Program-made: the position numbers and the translations under genes
The notes under the pieces: generated by a model
What the model was told of the DNA's origin: nothing
What the model saw: the letters and a program-made list of their open reading frames with translations, nothing else
Database searches by the model: none
Part shown: positions 23,003 through 36,639 of the stretch, piece after piece
Layout of the letters: every line of letters starts with the position of its first letter
Position numbering within the stretch: position 1 is the first letter of the stretch
NCBI RefSeq assembly: GCF_011075055.1
Contig: NC_058147.1
Coordinates: forward strand, 8,556,001 to 8,620,000
DNA: 64,000 nt
From: Mangifera indica
Taxonomy: Eukaryota > Streptophyta > Magnoliopsida > Sapindales > Anacardiaceae
Reading direction: 5' to 3'

Positions 23003-23844
23003 TATTGACTCAAGGAGTCGTTATGCTCTTATTTTGATGATAACAAACTAATATGTCCCTAAGCATATTGACAAATGACTTTACTTGAGTGTAAGTTTGG
23101 ATTACAAGAATTTACCTAATATACTTGTAGGAGTATCAAGATGGAAATAAAAGACAAGAATCAATTGAAGAATTCATAAAGATTTGAAGAAAAACTCAAG
23201 TTTAGGTAGATATGTTTGTAATCTTGAAGCATTTGTTTTGATTAAAATATTTATTTGCATGTGAAAGCTCATTTAAAAACTTATTCTTATATCTTTCACA
23301 TTTTGGGTTAAAATGTTGTTTTTCAAACTTATTGGGTTAACCCAAATTTTTATGAAAGTTTATTAACTCATTTAAAATAATGAAGTTTTGTGAACTACAT
23401 TTTCATATCTCAAAGTTGGTTTTGAAAGAATTTTTAAAAATGGGTTAAATTGTCATTTTTCATAGGTTCAAAGGCAAATAAAAGTTTCAAAAATATAGAA
23501 AGTAAAATGTAATAAAATTTGGTTGATCGAATTTGACTAGCCGAATCCAAAAGCCATGTATTTTGGCTTTTAGATATTCGGTTGACCAAACTGTGATATG
23601 AATTTTCTAAAGGTTAAAGTCATGTAGATACCATGGAAGTGTCATATTATATTCGATTGACTGAATTACATCTAGTCAATTGAATTTTATGTTTGTTAGA
23701 AAATTAAAACGGCTAGTTTTTATGCATAGTAGTAACGTTTCTCATTTTCCCTTATATAAACCCAATCAAATCCACTTGGGATAGACTTTTGCCATTAAGA
23801 ACTTTCATATATTTGAAAGCAAATCAATTTTGAGCTATTCACTT
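23003..23844 (+). repeat. Truncated copia LTR, unit B
   Basis: Homologous to 867-1,708 of A. Its first dinucleotide is TA instead of TG, and the TATATAAA box is kept at 23,753-23,760. The LTR stops at CACTT and joins directly to the gypsy-LTR block, losing the 564-bp right part that A retains. Confidence 0.75.
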
Positions 23845-25467
23845 ATCAAATTCTTCTTATAAAATTAACCTCTTTGGGTTGGTTAATATATTATGAATTG
23901 TTTTGTAACTGCCTACTAACTAAGCTTTTAGCCCACCATTATATAATTTTTCCCTTCTAAGATATCTCCTAGACCGTGCTAAGCAGTGACTCTACTCAAG
24001 GTTTTTCTATGATATAACATCTTCAGTTGGTGTCTCATTTGGCTTATGTTATAAGGATTTTTTTGGAACTTATGTAAATATTTAAAGGCCAGAGGCCTAA
24101 TTAAAACTTATTCTCATGTTTTGAAATGGAAATCATGATGCTTTGTGTATACTTATAGCAAGGTTAGAGGCTATGCACGATGTTATAATAAGTGTTAAAT
24201 ATGTGTTATAGAAATTTTTTTAAATAGTTTTATAGGGGCATCTCAGCCTACAAAGTCTTATACAAGTATTAGTATGTTATAGGATTATCAAGTTAAACAG
24301 GTCCTGTTAACCTAATTGTATGGAAGATAACAAAAACTCTAATAAAGTTAGATTCAAGTTGAAGATAGAGAAAGTTAAGAAAAGTGGTATACACCTAAAT
24401 AAACACTTACTATATGCAAAAGTGGCGTTACATGTAAAAGCCATAAGACTACACGAGAGATATATACCAATGAGATGTATTATGCACTTGACGCCAAAAC
24501 ATATTAGCTATTCACTTTCAATTCAAATATGTATAGTAAGAAAAGTGGCATATCAATTAATTCCTTCACATGATCAGTAGGATGCATCACATATGCACCT
24601 GTGGTAAGGGTTATATGAGGATAGTAATTCAAGTTGAGAAATCCTATAGCTATGCATTTTTGGTAAGAGAGGTATTATAACTAGTTTCCTCATGTGACCA
24701 GGTATCATAGTTAGTTAGCCTTATAGTACAAAAGGCATATGCTTAAGGCACAAGAGATATAAATAGTTGGGATGTTGAATGTTTTCACTAGGGCATATGA
24801 TATGTGACATTGCCTATGTATTTAAAACACGAGGGTGTTGAGAATAGATGGATAGGCATAAAAGGAAGCCATAAGACATCCACTTTAACCATATAAAGAC
24901 TTAATGATAGGACGCCAAGTTTCAAATTTATGTTGTGTGTGAGGTATTGAAAGGCCACCTATTTACTAAATATTTGTCACTCATGTGTTCCTTTTATGGT
25001 TTTGCAAATAAAGGTGAGTAGCGGATAAAAGATTTTGGTGAAGAAAATGATGGAAAAATGACATGCATGTAACATATGAGCATGAATCAGTGTAATAGAA
25101 AAACATGGAGAAGGATTAGTGAGTTTTACCTACTCTAAGCTTAAATATATGATGATGGAAAATAGAGATGAACTTCACTCATGCGTTCCTTTTCATGGTT
25201 TTGTATTTAATTCTCGATTTTTTAGACATTGTGATGTCTACACGCTTATGTTTATTGATTTTGGATTTTTAGGCACAGTTTAAATAGAGTTTATATGGAT
25301 GGTATCTGTCATATTGAGATATTTTAGTTTACACCTTTTTACACTCTAATGTTTGTAAGTGTTATATCATGCTTCATTTTTCGACAATATGAATTAAGAG
25401 GTCAAATTGTGTAATTCTCTTCAGATAATGTTATGTGAAAAGGTTGTATCTGGAGAAGGGTGTTATA
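23845..25467 (+). repeat. Degenerate Ty3/gypsy LTR, unit B
   Basis: Near-copy of 4,875-6,496 in A, ending GGAGAAGGGTGTTATA. It includes the same 86-codon spurious frame (24,320-24,580). Confidence 0.55.
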
Positions 25468-26261
25468 CTTTTCCATGTTCTGTTCAACAAAAGTCCAAAT
25501 TATTTTGCGCCTAGTGTATTTGATTATGCTATCTATCTTTCATTTAGACCTTACCACAAGACAAAATTCTAATTTTATACAAACAAATGTATCTTTTTAT
25601 GGTATAGTTTACTGCATAAATACTACAAGTGTTTAGAACAAAACGGCTGCATATAAATAGCTTAAAGTGTAAAATTTGATCAATCTGATTTCCTATACTT
25701 CACTAATCCATATTTGTAACATTGAGTTAGTTTTTTAGCCTATTTCACTATCTACGCAATAGTAAATCTCAACACTATAAACTTGAGATTACATTTGATC
25801 AACAATAAATTTTCACTACAATACAAGAATCAATTCTTATATCAATCTTTAGCCAATACTTACATTCAACCTTTAATACAAAATCCCATGACCTACCATT
25901 TCAATCCCTTTCACATTCTTTTATGTCACAATCTCACCATTAAATGCAAATAACATAACTATTATGTCTTACCCTTCACCTCTGGTCATTGAATTAATTG
26001 TAGACTTAACTAAATATTCCAAAAAACAGTTTATACCAAATCACCTTACAACCACAAGCACTCACCTATGATACCATATCAAAATCCACTTAGATTACTA
26101 CCATTTTAGTCTAATACACATCAATTGTAGAAACAAAACCCATTTTAGTCCATTACTATAAGGCTTTTTTTTACATTGATTAGAAAGCAACAATACTGGC
26201 TAAGCATGAGGCTGTGATTGCTAATAAAATATGATCCCTAGTTCCTTTAATTTAATATGTG
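25468..26261. other. Unassigned spacer, unit B
   Basis: Counterpart of 6,497-7,289; nothing recognisable. Confidence 0.35.
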
Positions 26262-27587
26262 AATTATGTAGGTTGTAAATAGGTTCTTAAAACAAAGTAT
26301 AACACTTATGGATCAGTACAGAGAAACAAAGCCAAATTTATGGCTAAAGGGTTTCAACGAACACCCGAGATAGATTATTCTGAAACATTTAGCTTACTCA
26401 TTGAAATTGCCACCATAAGGGTTGTTTTTAGCGTTGTAGCCCATTTTGATTGGATAATTGAAAAAAAAATTTAAATAATACTTTTTCCAAAATGGTTAAT
26501 TAAAGGAGATTGTCTTTATGCATCAACTTGAAGGGTTCTACTTAAACCAATTACATGATATGAATAATTTATCCACTAAAAACTTTGACCCTATAGCTTA
26601 CTCTAGGAAGTTTGTGTGTAAACTAAAGAAAATATTGTATATAAAGCTAAAATAGCCTCCTTGAGCCTAGTTTAAGAGACTAAAAAATCTGATCTAATTA
26701 TCTAGGGATTTGTATGTTTAATTTTAAACATAAGGCTCTTTGTTTATATATAAATCAAAATAAAATAATCATGTCCTAGTTTATATTGATGATATCCTTA
26801 TCATTGGAAATGACAATGAGTTAAATTTCTCGATTAGTTCATCTCAATGAGAAATTTGATCTCAAAGATTTAGTAGGTGTCTATTATTTCTTTGACTTTG
26901 AAGTTACAAGAAATGCCTTTGGACGACATCTTTGTCAAGCCAAGTATATGCTAAAGACTAACTTGAAAAAGCCAACATGAATGGCGACAAGTCCTGTTCA
27001 ACACCTTTTTCCATTGGTACAAAACTATTTCCTAAGGATAATGATACATTTCTCTAGTTTATTATGTAAAAGAGTGTGACAAGAGCCTTGTAAAACCAAA
27101 CCTTAACCAAACCAAACTTAGCATTTTTGTTTAATAAATTAAGTCAGTTTTTACAAAAAAAAGAACAATCCTCTTATATTGTAGCAAGCTTGCAAACAAA
27201 TTTTAAGACGTCTTTAAGGGACTTTGTTCCATGGGCTGATATTTTAAGAGTGGATCAATTTTACATTTAGAATGTTATGTTGATACTGTTTGGGCAAATA
27301 CTATTCATGATAGACAATCCACTATTAAATATTATATATACCTTATACCAAATTTAATTCAATGGTGTGCAAGATAACAAAGAGTTATGGCTTTATCATC
27401 AACTGAAGCAAAGTATAGAGTTCTAACCAATACTACAAATAAAATTAGATGGTTAAGAAACATTTTGTCTAAAATTAGTCTGGATTTTTTAGTTTCTCCT
27501 TACCAAGGTGTCAATGCATTGACCTCAAACCTTGTGTTTAATGCAAGAATAAAACATGTTGATATTGATGCTCACCATGTTATATAG
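26262..27587 (+). pseudogene. Ty1/copia RT and RNase H wreck, unit B
   Basis: Same fragment as 7,290-8,614 with the same landmarks (KAKFMAKGFQ, VYIDDILI, SSTEAKYR, HVDIDAHHVI) and shared inactivating stops, so the element was already dead before A and B separated. It has a few private one-base indels, for example an added A near 26,470 and near 26,823. Confidence 0.85.
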
Positions 27588-30029
27588 GGATTTTTGGGGT
27601 TAGTGGAATCTAGTGAGTGGAGTGGAATATAATAAAAAATTAATTAAACAACCTAAAATTCCACTTGGATGACATTTTAGGATTATGTTTTTATGAAACA
27701 TGTTATTGCAAACCATAAGGAGTTTTCGAAGCATGATACCTGCGTTTAGAGGCTCTTTTGTCTTTACGTGAAAGTGAAAATGCCAATCAACTTATTACAA
27801 GGCTGCGCTTTGGTATCCCCTAGAAGCATGAATGAAAAAAAGTTAAAAAACAATTCATAAGAGGCTACTTATGGTTTAGACAAATGAGGATTCATGTTTT
27901 TATTTAGGTAAAAGTTCTAAATTTGTGAAAATATGTCTATATTTATAGGACACAATGAACAACTGTTCATAGGGTATGAATGGTTGTTTATCTTGATCTT
28001 TATCTTGTATGATCCATGATTTACCTAAACTCTTGAGTGCAAATTTGGATTAAATTTAGATAAAGTTTTATTAATCCATGCCATTATAAATAAGGGTTCA
28101 TGACCCATGAACAATCGTTTATGGTAAAAGGAAAAAAAAGAAGTCAAACTAGACTTATTTAATCCTATTCGACAAGCCTAGTCTATTCATGATTTCACCT
28201 TCATTAAAATACCCAAATTATCACTAAATAATCATATGCCTCTAAAGTCTGAATCAACACCTTTATGCATGAAACTTATAAGCTCTCTATTGAACTGATA
28301 GTGTTTGAATTTAGGTTGACAAAATGTCAATTAGCAACTCTTAAACCTCATCAACTTCATGATTATGTATAATACAATGCTTTCATAAACCGGTATCTCT
28401 CGAGGTTGAGATATAGATATGTTTCTATCTTAGTGTCTCCTCGATATGAATTGATACACATCAATAACTGTACAATTCGGATTAGACTTTGACCTAATCC
28501 CACTATGGCTACAGTTTCAAGTGGTTATTAATGTCTTTCAGTATTCTCATTTGAGATATCATCTCTCATACTAAAGAGTGGCAAATCCTCTATTGAATCA
28601 TCATAGTTTCTATATAGATTTTGATATAGTCATTCATTACCTTTATGATTATCCTAATTATGACAACACATTAGATGATATCAAACTATCCCAATCTTTG
28701 TACAAGATGGTTTGGTAACTTTAAGTCAAAGACCATATGTACCCATGAGATACCAAAATGATTGGTTCTTCTTCTATAGATAAATCATGGCAAAAGGGAG
28801 AACCTATCATGATCATTCAAATGAACCCCTAAGACATGTGTCTATCATCTCATGATGGACATGAACAGTGCTTTGTTTAAAGTGCACAAAAACATTACTT
28901 TTCCAACTAAAAAATGACAAAGATTTCATACATCTCTATATGTTGTTCATTTGGTTCAATAGCTAAGGAAGTTTTCGAAGTCCTCACATTTTGAAATTAG
29001 GCAGAAATTGTCATATGTTTGTTCCTCACTTGTAAAACATCTATGTCTCAACTAGCTGATAGATAACTCTTACCAAAAGAACGTAATTTGCTAGTTGACA
29101 TCTTTTCCATGTCTCAACTAGTTGATAAGAATGTAACTACACTTTTCTTCCTTTAAATAAAAAATATTACTAATAAAAGTAAGGTAGAGAGAGAGGAACA
29201 ACAATAAGTATAAGAAAGCTTACACTAAATGTTTGGATTAAATAAAAAGGTTCCCATAAAATCTGACAATTCTCTTTAGGACTCGTCTTTAATCAAATCC
29301 TTCATAAGACACTTTCTTATAATTTTTATACATATACTTTGTCAAGACATTTTCTCAATGTTACCAATGTTATAACCATGGACATAGGCTCATGAGCAGT
29401 GGGCAAAACTATGTTATAAAACCACTTTGTGTTTAATTCCTTACTAGCGTTTGTATTGCACTAATATAGCAAATATCTGTTCAATAACGAATCCTCAATA
29501 TTGCTACCAAATCCCATCTTATACAAAACTTTATTTTGCCTACATTATTTTGTGATGTGAAATCTCATCAATAATTTATTTTCATAACTGATTAAAAGAA
29601 ACTATTTTATAGATTGGTGTGTTAATGTTTAATTTGTTGATACATTGATCAAGTGCTCTTTACTTCCTAAACTCTTTATGTGGTAAAGTTTTGTGCAACG
29701 TTTATGCCAGTTTTACTTGGAAGAACTTGGAAGAAAGGAGATGATGGACACAATAATTGCCTTCATATTGAACAATTGCTTCAACAACCATTGAAATCTT
29801 ATAGATGACATATTTGATTCACTCGATTGCATATAGCCAATTTTCAACTATATAACAAGGAAACTAAACGCTTTTAACTTCTTTTTAAAGTAAGTAATTG
29901 AAATGATAAATTCCAAGAGAAATGAAAACCTTGCAATGATTGGAAGCCTTGCATTTATTAAACATTTCATAAATAGTCATGATGTTACAATAACAAGTTT
30001 TTCCATCATGATAAAATCTCATCATAATA
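27588..30029. other. Unassigned spacer downstream of laccase B
   Basis: Counterpart of 8,615-11,054 in A; no gene seen. Confidence 0.35.
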
Positions 30030-30135
30030 TTTATTACTTTGATCATTTAAGTCATCAAACAATAAATGAATGATTTCCTAAAAATTAAAATGTGAATGAG
30101 AAAGAACAAATACACATTCTAAGAATACAAATGGC

Positions 30136-32487
30136 TTAAGAACAAGATGGCATGTTGGCAGGAGGTGGTCGAATTTTCTGATCCTCCGATTGCCCATTCC
30201 TTACAATGAGAACTGTATCCATGCCCCAGGTTGCGTGCCTTTCCAAATGACAATGCATAAACCACACTCCTGGAAAAAGTTAAACGTCATTCAAGTTAGA
30301 ATAAATTTAACTTAAAATCCTTCCGCAAAAACTGTTTATTTTAGAAGAAATATATGATCTAATAGGTGTGACAATCATTTTATTTGTATTATTATTTTTT
30401 ATATTACCTAACCAACGAGATATGCACAGTTAATAGAGGTGCCACCAAATTCACGGAGACTTACCAGGATTATTGGCAAAAAATCGAACCGCTGTCCATC
30501 CGTTCTTTGGAACGTTCACAGTGTTGAGTTCCGGTGGGTCAATCAAATTATAAGATAAAGGATCTGTCTCATTGTTGAAATTCCCAAAACCTGTTCCCAC
30601 TACAAAGAAGCTGTAACCATGTAAATGCAAAGGATGGGTTTCCGGGACCTGGATATTAGTTCCTTGGAACACAATTTCTACTGCTTCACCATAATTTATA
30701 AACCTCGCTTTTGTCCCGCTGGTGGTGAATTGTGATACATCCGAAACATCACCAGTAAAGTTAAAGAAATTGGAAGGTTGACTTGGGAAATCTCCAACGA
30801 AAACGTTGCTCAACCCACTGCATTTCGAATTTCATAATAATGACTAATAGGCCAGACAATATCAAATCAGAAAACAACGAAAAAAATTCACCATACCTGT
30901 AGTATGCTTCAAGTATACTAACTTGAGGAGTCGCAAAACTAACATTGTTTAAGCTTGCAGCTTCCTTATTATCGATAAATGCATCACCAGTTGGAGAAAG
31001 GCACGAGTTGCCGGGGCACAAAATACGATTTACAGCAATTGTAATATACAATTGTGTTGCGATATTTTTGGGGACATTGGCCGGATATGCGTCAGTTGCT
31101 AGGCTCCTTACGCGGTTAGTAAAGTTTGTTGCAGCATTTGTATCATTGTAAAAAGGAAGGTTTGGGAAGAAAGGAGTAGGAGGAGGAGTTTGTTTGCCGT
31201 CATAGTACTCAACGATCGCTGTGGTGGTGGTGTTGTCAAAAGCGGCAGTACTATCAAAGTATGGGCTAGCAGCCATGTAATAATGGCTAAGATTTTGGTT
31301 TGCTGTGAACAAAACGTCCATTGTTTGTCCAGGAGTTATCAAAATGTAGTCGGTTGTTATAGGTTTTACGTATGCTCCATCCTGCCCAACAACAGTGAGG
31401 CTGTGGCTCGCAATTCCGAAAAAGGTTTCTTCATTCATCCCAGCGTTGACAATGCGAAGAAGATAGGTCTTGCCAAATTTAACTTTTAGGCGATACGTTG
31501 AATCTGCAATATAAAATGAGGATACTCGTGAGTAGATTTTATAAATGAGATCTTAAAATACAAATTAACATGGAATATTTTCATCGTATATTCACCTTTG
31601 GAACAATTGTACAAGTCCCCTGGTTGGCCGTTGATGGTATAAGCATCTGAAACATTTGGAAGTACGCCCTTCAGGACATTAGCAAGCATTTTCGGCACGT
31701 CTAGCTTGTACCAGGATCCTGTCATTACAATCAAATCAAAAATTTTAATTAGTAGCCGAGAATGATAACCACATCTAAAGCAGTTATGTTATGTGTCCTG
31801 GTTAATATAAATACATTCATATTATTACCAAGTATGATGGTTTCTTGCTTATGAGGCCTAGGAAATGGATAACTTTTTCCAGGAGCTGGTAAAATAATAA
31901 TAGCCCCGTGAACGGAAACTCGAGTCCAGTCACTGTGCGCATGCCACCAGAGTGTTCCTTCTTCATTGGAAAAAACGATCTCATAAGTGAAGTTGGCTCC
32001 TGGTTTAATTGGACATTGTGTTACGTTTTCAGGACCATCTGACCATGGATTCCTTGGTTGATTAACTCCATGCCTGCAGAATTTAAAACAAAATTCTTCA
32101 GATTATTTCCAAAGTTTTGATTCTCCATCCGATGATTTAAAACGAGATTTTCAGAGGAGTCATCACCAGTGAATTGTGATACCATAGTCTCCTTGATTTA
32201 TGACATTAACAAAAATGGTATCGCCCTTGCGAACCTTTATGGTTGGTCCTGGGAATTTGCCATTTACAGTCAACATGCTTTTCGTGCTACACAGCCTTGT
32301 AAAATTCGTTTCTTTAAGCTGCAATGAAGGCAAGTACAAAATCAGGTCTAAAGGCATCGTAAAATGTAAATGAAAAAAATGTCGAGGCACTTACAACAAA
32401 CGTATAAGTTTTCTTTAGAGCCATGCATTGGAGCAGCCCATCCAGAAAGAAGAACCCTAAAATGAAAAGTATGATTTGTTTTTTCAT
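30136..32487 (-). CDS. Laccase B (secreted multicopper oxidase), seven exons, 568 aa
   Basis: Exons in transcription order: 32487-32395, 32318-32167, 32073-31829, 31718-31596, 31503-30897, 30817-30465, 30269-30136. All introns are GT-AG and the frame is open to TAA. Copper-ligand blocks are HWHG (H81-H83), WWHAH (124-128), HPLHLHG (468-474) and HCHLERH (530-536) with a WGM axial Met. An N-terminal signal peptide directs it to the apoplast, where laccases oxidise phenolics. The predicted protein equals laccase A except in exon 2, where B keeps [12 protein letters not shown], including an N-F-T glycosylation sequon and the reading shared with C. B therefore looks like the reference form of the gene. 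Confidence 0.94.
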
Positions 32488-32558
32488 TCTTCTCTTGCTT
32501 CTGTGCTCCCAGGTTGCCAATCAACTCTGTTTTAGGATATTTTCTACTGCAATATTAA

Positions 32559-32568
32559 TCTATTTATA
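32559..32568 (-). promoter_or_regulatory. TATA box of laccase B
   Basis: TATAAATAGA on the minus strand, 72 bp upstream of the ATG, identical to A and C. Confidence 0.7.
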
Positions 32569-32579
32569 CTATGAGAGAA

Positions 32580-33810
32580 ATGGCACAAGAAGAAACATTC
32601 TTGGTCAACTAAGAAAAGAGTTGCTAAATTGAATTATTAAAATATTTCGTAACTACTATCATTATTGGACAAGAGATAGATCTATCAAACTAAACGTAAA
32701 TGATAAACAGTAAAAAGAAATATAAAAATAATAACATATGTCGGTTTAAAATATTGTAACATTCACTGATGTCTTTTAATTGAAATATAATTTAAATTAC
32801 GTATAAAATATATATTTTTATGTATAGATATACAAATATTGAAATGTTCAAATCTGATGACTTTACTATACTTTTTACCGAGTAAATGGGAATTATAATA
32901 AAGATAACAACAGGAATAAAAATCGACTCCCAATTATGAGATATTACCATCTGTCTGACTTATAATTCTTAATTTTTTTATTGCAATAATAAATTTAAAT
33001 AAATTAACAAATTACACGTTCTTCCTACTTCATTAATTATAGGATTTCCTGTCGATTAATGGAAATTTGCAACCATTATTGATAGTTTCGAATTATTTAT
33101 AATCGTCGTGAACTATTCATCAAACACAATCGTTGTGTTTGACTTGGATTTATATATTTTGCAAGGGAGATTCTTTAATTAAAAAATTTTTTTGTTGTTT
33201 TTGACACCCGGAGCGCACACGGTTTGAGTTGAATGAAATTAATTGTTTAATCGTTTTAGACAAATTCCTGAGATTTATTCTTTCTCCCATTGGTTGTTAA
33301 ATGAAATAACTGGTTTGTTCAATGGCAACAAATGCGCGCAAGGAATGGTTCCGTGAAAGAGAAAACTTGCAGAAGTTAAAAACGTTGCTACAGTGTGAAT
33401 TGCTTACCAATTCTTTAAACTTGCATCAATGACTATTTTCAATTTTATCTTTTATGTGTCAACGACCGAACAATAATAATATCCTTCCGTCTTTATCCAA
33501 GCAACGACCAAACAACGCTTATATTTGTCAGCAATAATAATAGAAATATTTAACAGTAATTTTTTAAGGCGGTTAATCAAAGGCTACTAAAAATTATAGA
33601 GAAATAAAAAATTAATATATTGTTGTATTTATTATAATTGATGTTATAGTATTGTTTGGTGACTTTTTTGTTATGACATATATATTAAAAGTCACTACAA
33701 GGTTTATAATAATTGACATTTTAAATATATTTTGTTACATTTTTTACGGCTATTTATATTACGTGTTGCTAAAAATTTTGGTAAGTAAAAAATATTTAAA
33801 ATGTAAGTAT
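32580..33810. other. Laccase B upstream region, no gene seen
   Basis: AT-rich sequence nearly identical to A 13,600-14,833. A 61-codon hydrophobic frame at 33,652-33,837 is AT-rich noise that one-base indels destroy in A. Confidence 0.35.
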
Positions 33811-34687
33811 AAGGCCAAAAGACTTTCTTTAACCTAAGATTTAATCCATTTTCAAACTTCTATTCACTAAGTTTCAAAAACCTAAATACTTATATATTAT
33901 CCAAATTTTGTTAAAATTCTTTGTTAGTAGTAAGGATTAAACTTTTATTTTATTAACAGCATTAAAATAAATAAAATTTTATCTCATTTCTTCTCACTTT
34001 AATTTTAAAAACTCGTAATTTTTTCTCATCCTAAGTTTTGAAAGTTTACATTCCTCCCCTAAGGTTTCATTTTTTCCTCTTCTTCTCTGAGAACATTCTC
34101 TGACTAACCATACCTTCTTCTTTGTCCTACTCTGCCTCTCAGATGACAATTCTCTGACAAATCAAAGATGGCAACCATGAATTGAAGATGGTCGATCTAT
34201 GTGGATCTACCAATGCACAAATCAACTGGACGATTCTGCCTTTATTTGGCTTATCTGTGCATCGGTCAATCTATTTGTAGGCCAGATCTGTATGTCACAT
34301 AGATTGGCCATCTTCAATTCATGGTCATTGTCTTCAATTTGTTAGAGTTTAGTTGTCTGGAAGGCAAAGCGCAACAAAGAAGAAGGTATGGTCAACCATA
34401 GAATGGTCATTGAAGAAGAAAGGGAAGAAAATGAAACCTTATGAGGGAAAATGTAACTTTCTAAAACTTAGACTGGGGAAAAATTAAGAGCTTTTAAAAC
34501 TAAGATGGGGAACTAAGATAAATTTTATTTATTTTAATACTACTCTTTAAATAACAATTTGACTGTTACCACTAATAAAGAATTTTAATAAAAATTAAAT
34601 GATAAATGAGTATTTGAGTTTTCAATACTTAAAGGTAGGAGTTTGGAAACGAATTAAACCTTGGGTAGGAATAAGTCTTTTAGCCTT
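33811..34687. repeat. Long fold-back element, unit B
   Basis: Same two-armed structure as in A (arms about 400 bp, centre near 34,220-34,250). Confidence 0.75.
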
Positions 34688-36170
34688 ATAATAATTGTCA
34701 CTATAAGAAATTTTAAGATGTGCATAATTTCGGTTTTATTAGACTAAACCATCCTCGTCATTGAGTCGTCTTCATATCGTGTCAGTTCAGGTTTTGAGTT
34801 ATAGACCGTCAATCCTAACTCGATTTGAAATAAAATCGCACCAAATTCTTTTAACTCTAACCTAATCTAAACTATGTTCAGGTTAACCTAAAACAACTTG
34901 CTATGACATAATCATCTAATGTTTTCACTCTTGTTAGTGTTTTTAGTGTTTTAATTTTTTCATGAAAGTACTCCAATCTATAATTTAACAATATGCAAAA
35001 CATAACATTTTTTAAAATATGTTAATAATCTTACTAATCAATTTTCAATCTCAATACCCAAAAGTAAAATAAATTTTTAAATAAAAAAAAAATCGAACTA
35101 TTAGAATTAACTATATGAAGATACATATATATAATATATAAAGATTTTAACTTCTGTTGATACTTGTCCTTAAAAGTTTCTTAATCCACACTAATCATAT
35201 TTTACTACAACAAACATTTTTTTAAACATTCGAGTTAGTTCAAGTTAGCTCAGACTACTTTCCTATCAACCCTAACCTAACTCGTTTTAGTTTTGAGTCG
35301 TTTTGTGTTGAATCAAATTAAATTTTGTGTAAAAAATTTCAACCCTAACAAAAATTGGATACGAACTGGGTTGAACCTAAATATCCTTTAACTTGAGTTT
35401 GACTTAAATGAAAAACAGTTTTACCTAAGTTCATTGAGCCAAAATTAAAGGTAATTTTAGTTCAATTTGAATAAAAATTGTTTGGCTTGGATTGGCTTCA
35501 ATTCCTAGCTTGAATTAATGGTTTAAATTTGTGACTTAATTTGGTTCAAATTTTTTATTTTAATTGATTATTCAAATTCGTGGTTCGAGTTTGTGTGTCA
35601 TTAACAAAACGATGTTGTTTTACCTAAATAATATACAAAGTCATCAATTCAAACTGAACATAGCCATGAATTGGAACTATAAATTTAAGTTAATTCAAAC
35701 CATGAATTCGAACACAATCAAGACATGAATTCAAACTATTTTTTGAGCTATGAATTTGAGTCAAACCGAGCCAGACAACTCTTAACTTAATTTTGACTCT
35801 GTTTAAAAAATGAGCTAAATCTTTCTGCTTGAATTCGTTTCAAATTTAAAATTAAACGAATTTGAGCCCAATTAAACCAAGTTGTGCTGACTTTTGAGAT
35901 TGAGTTAGCTTGGTTTGAATCCAATCATAATCCTAACTAGAGTAAACAATTTTTGACATGACTCGTTAACCCAACACAATACAGTATAGAAAAATCAGGT
36001 TAAGGTTAAGTATTTTCGATACGAAATTTATTTTAGATCAACCTAATATAACTCGAAATTAAATCAAATCGTATTAAGGTTTATGTGAAAGTAACCCGAC
36101 ATGAGATGAATTGCCTCAAATGTTTTGGAGAAATGTTATTATAATAGCATTTGTTAAAGATAAATTATGA
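34688..36170. repeat. Degenerate repeat field, unit B
   Basis: Counterpart of 15,708-17,229. It shows more substitutions relative to A than the laccase gene region does, and a short deletion near 35,010. Confidence 0.4.
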
Positions 36171-36176
36171 ACAATG

Positions 36177-36331
36177 CTATGTGTACATGCTTTTGGTATA
36201 CGATTTAGGTACACAAATGATATATCATCATGTGATTGGGTGTTATTTTATCTTTTATTCAAAATCATCCAATCGCATGATGACACATCATTTGTATACC
36301 CAAATTGTATACCAAAAGTGTATATACATAG
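36177..36331. mobile_element. MITE-like hairpin element (unit B)
   Basis: A 155-bp near-perfect inverted repeat. The left arm (36,177-36,242) begins CTATGTGTACATGCTTTTGG, and the right arm (36,266-36,331) ends CCAAAAGTGTATATACATAG, with a 23-bp loop. The arms of about 66 bp with no coding capacity fit a miniature inverted-repeat element. No clear target duplication was identified. C carries a diverged copy at 56,806-56,960. In A the site is cut away by the gypsy insertion. Confidence 0.75.
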
Positions 36332-36474
36332 TTTTATTGATAAAATACATAAATATTCAAAGATAATATCAATAACAGTTAAAATCTTTATAGATTGTAT
36401 ATGGTTATATCTTTATATAATTATAATTACTTATATTAATTTTTATTTATATTTGAATACGACATCTTTACAAA

Positions 36475-36635
36475 ACCAGGTATGCTAAAGACTTACTTGA
36501 AAAAGCCAACATGAATGAAGTCAAACCTTACTCAACACGTTTTCCTATTAGAACAAAAAAATTTCTTGAGGATATTGATACATTTGAATAGCCTACTATG
36601 TGTAGAAGTTTGATTAGAGTCCTATAATATTAATC
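36475..36635 (+). pseudogene. Small Ty1/copia RT fragment (unit B)
   Basis: Translation reads YAKDLLEKANMNEVKPYST followed by an in-frame stop and CRSLIRVL. This matches the copia RT segment between the YxDD box and RNase H. The first ~95 bp recur in C at 57,968-58,066. Confidence 0.7.
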
Positions 36636-36639
36636 GGTC

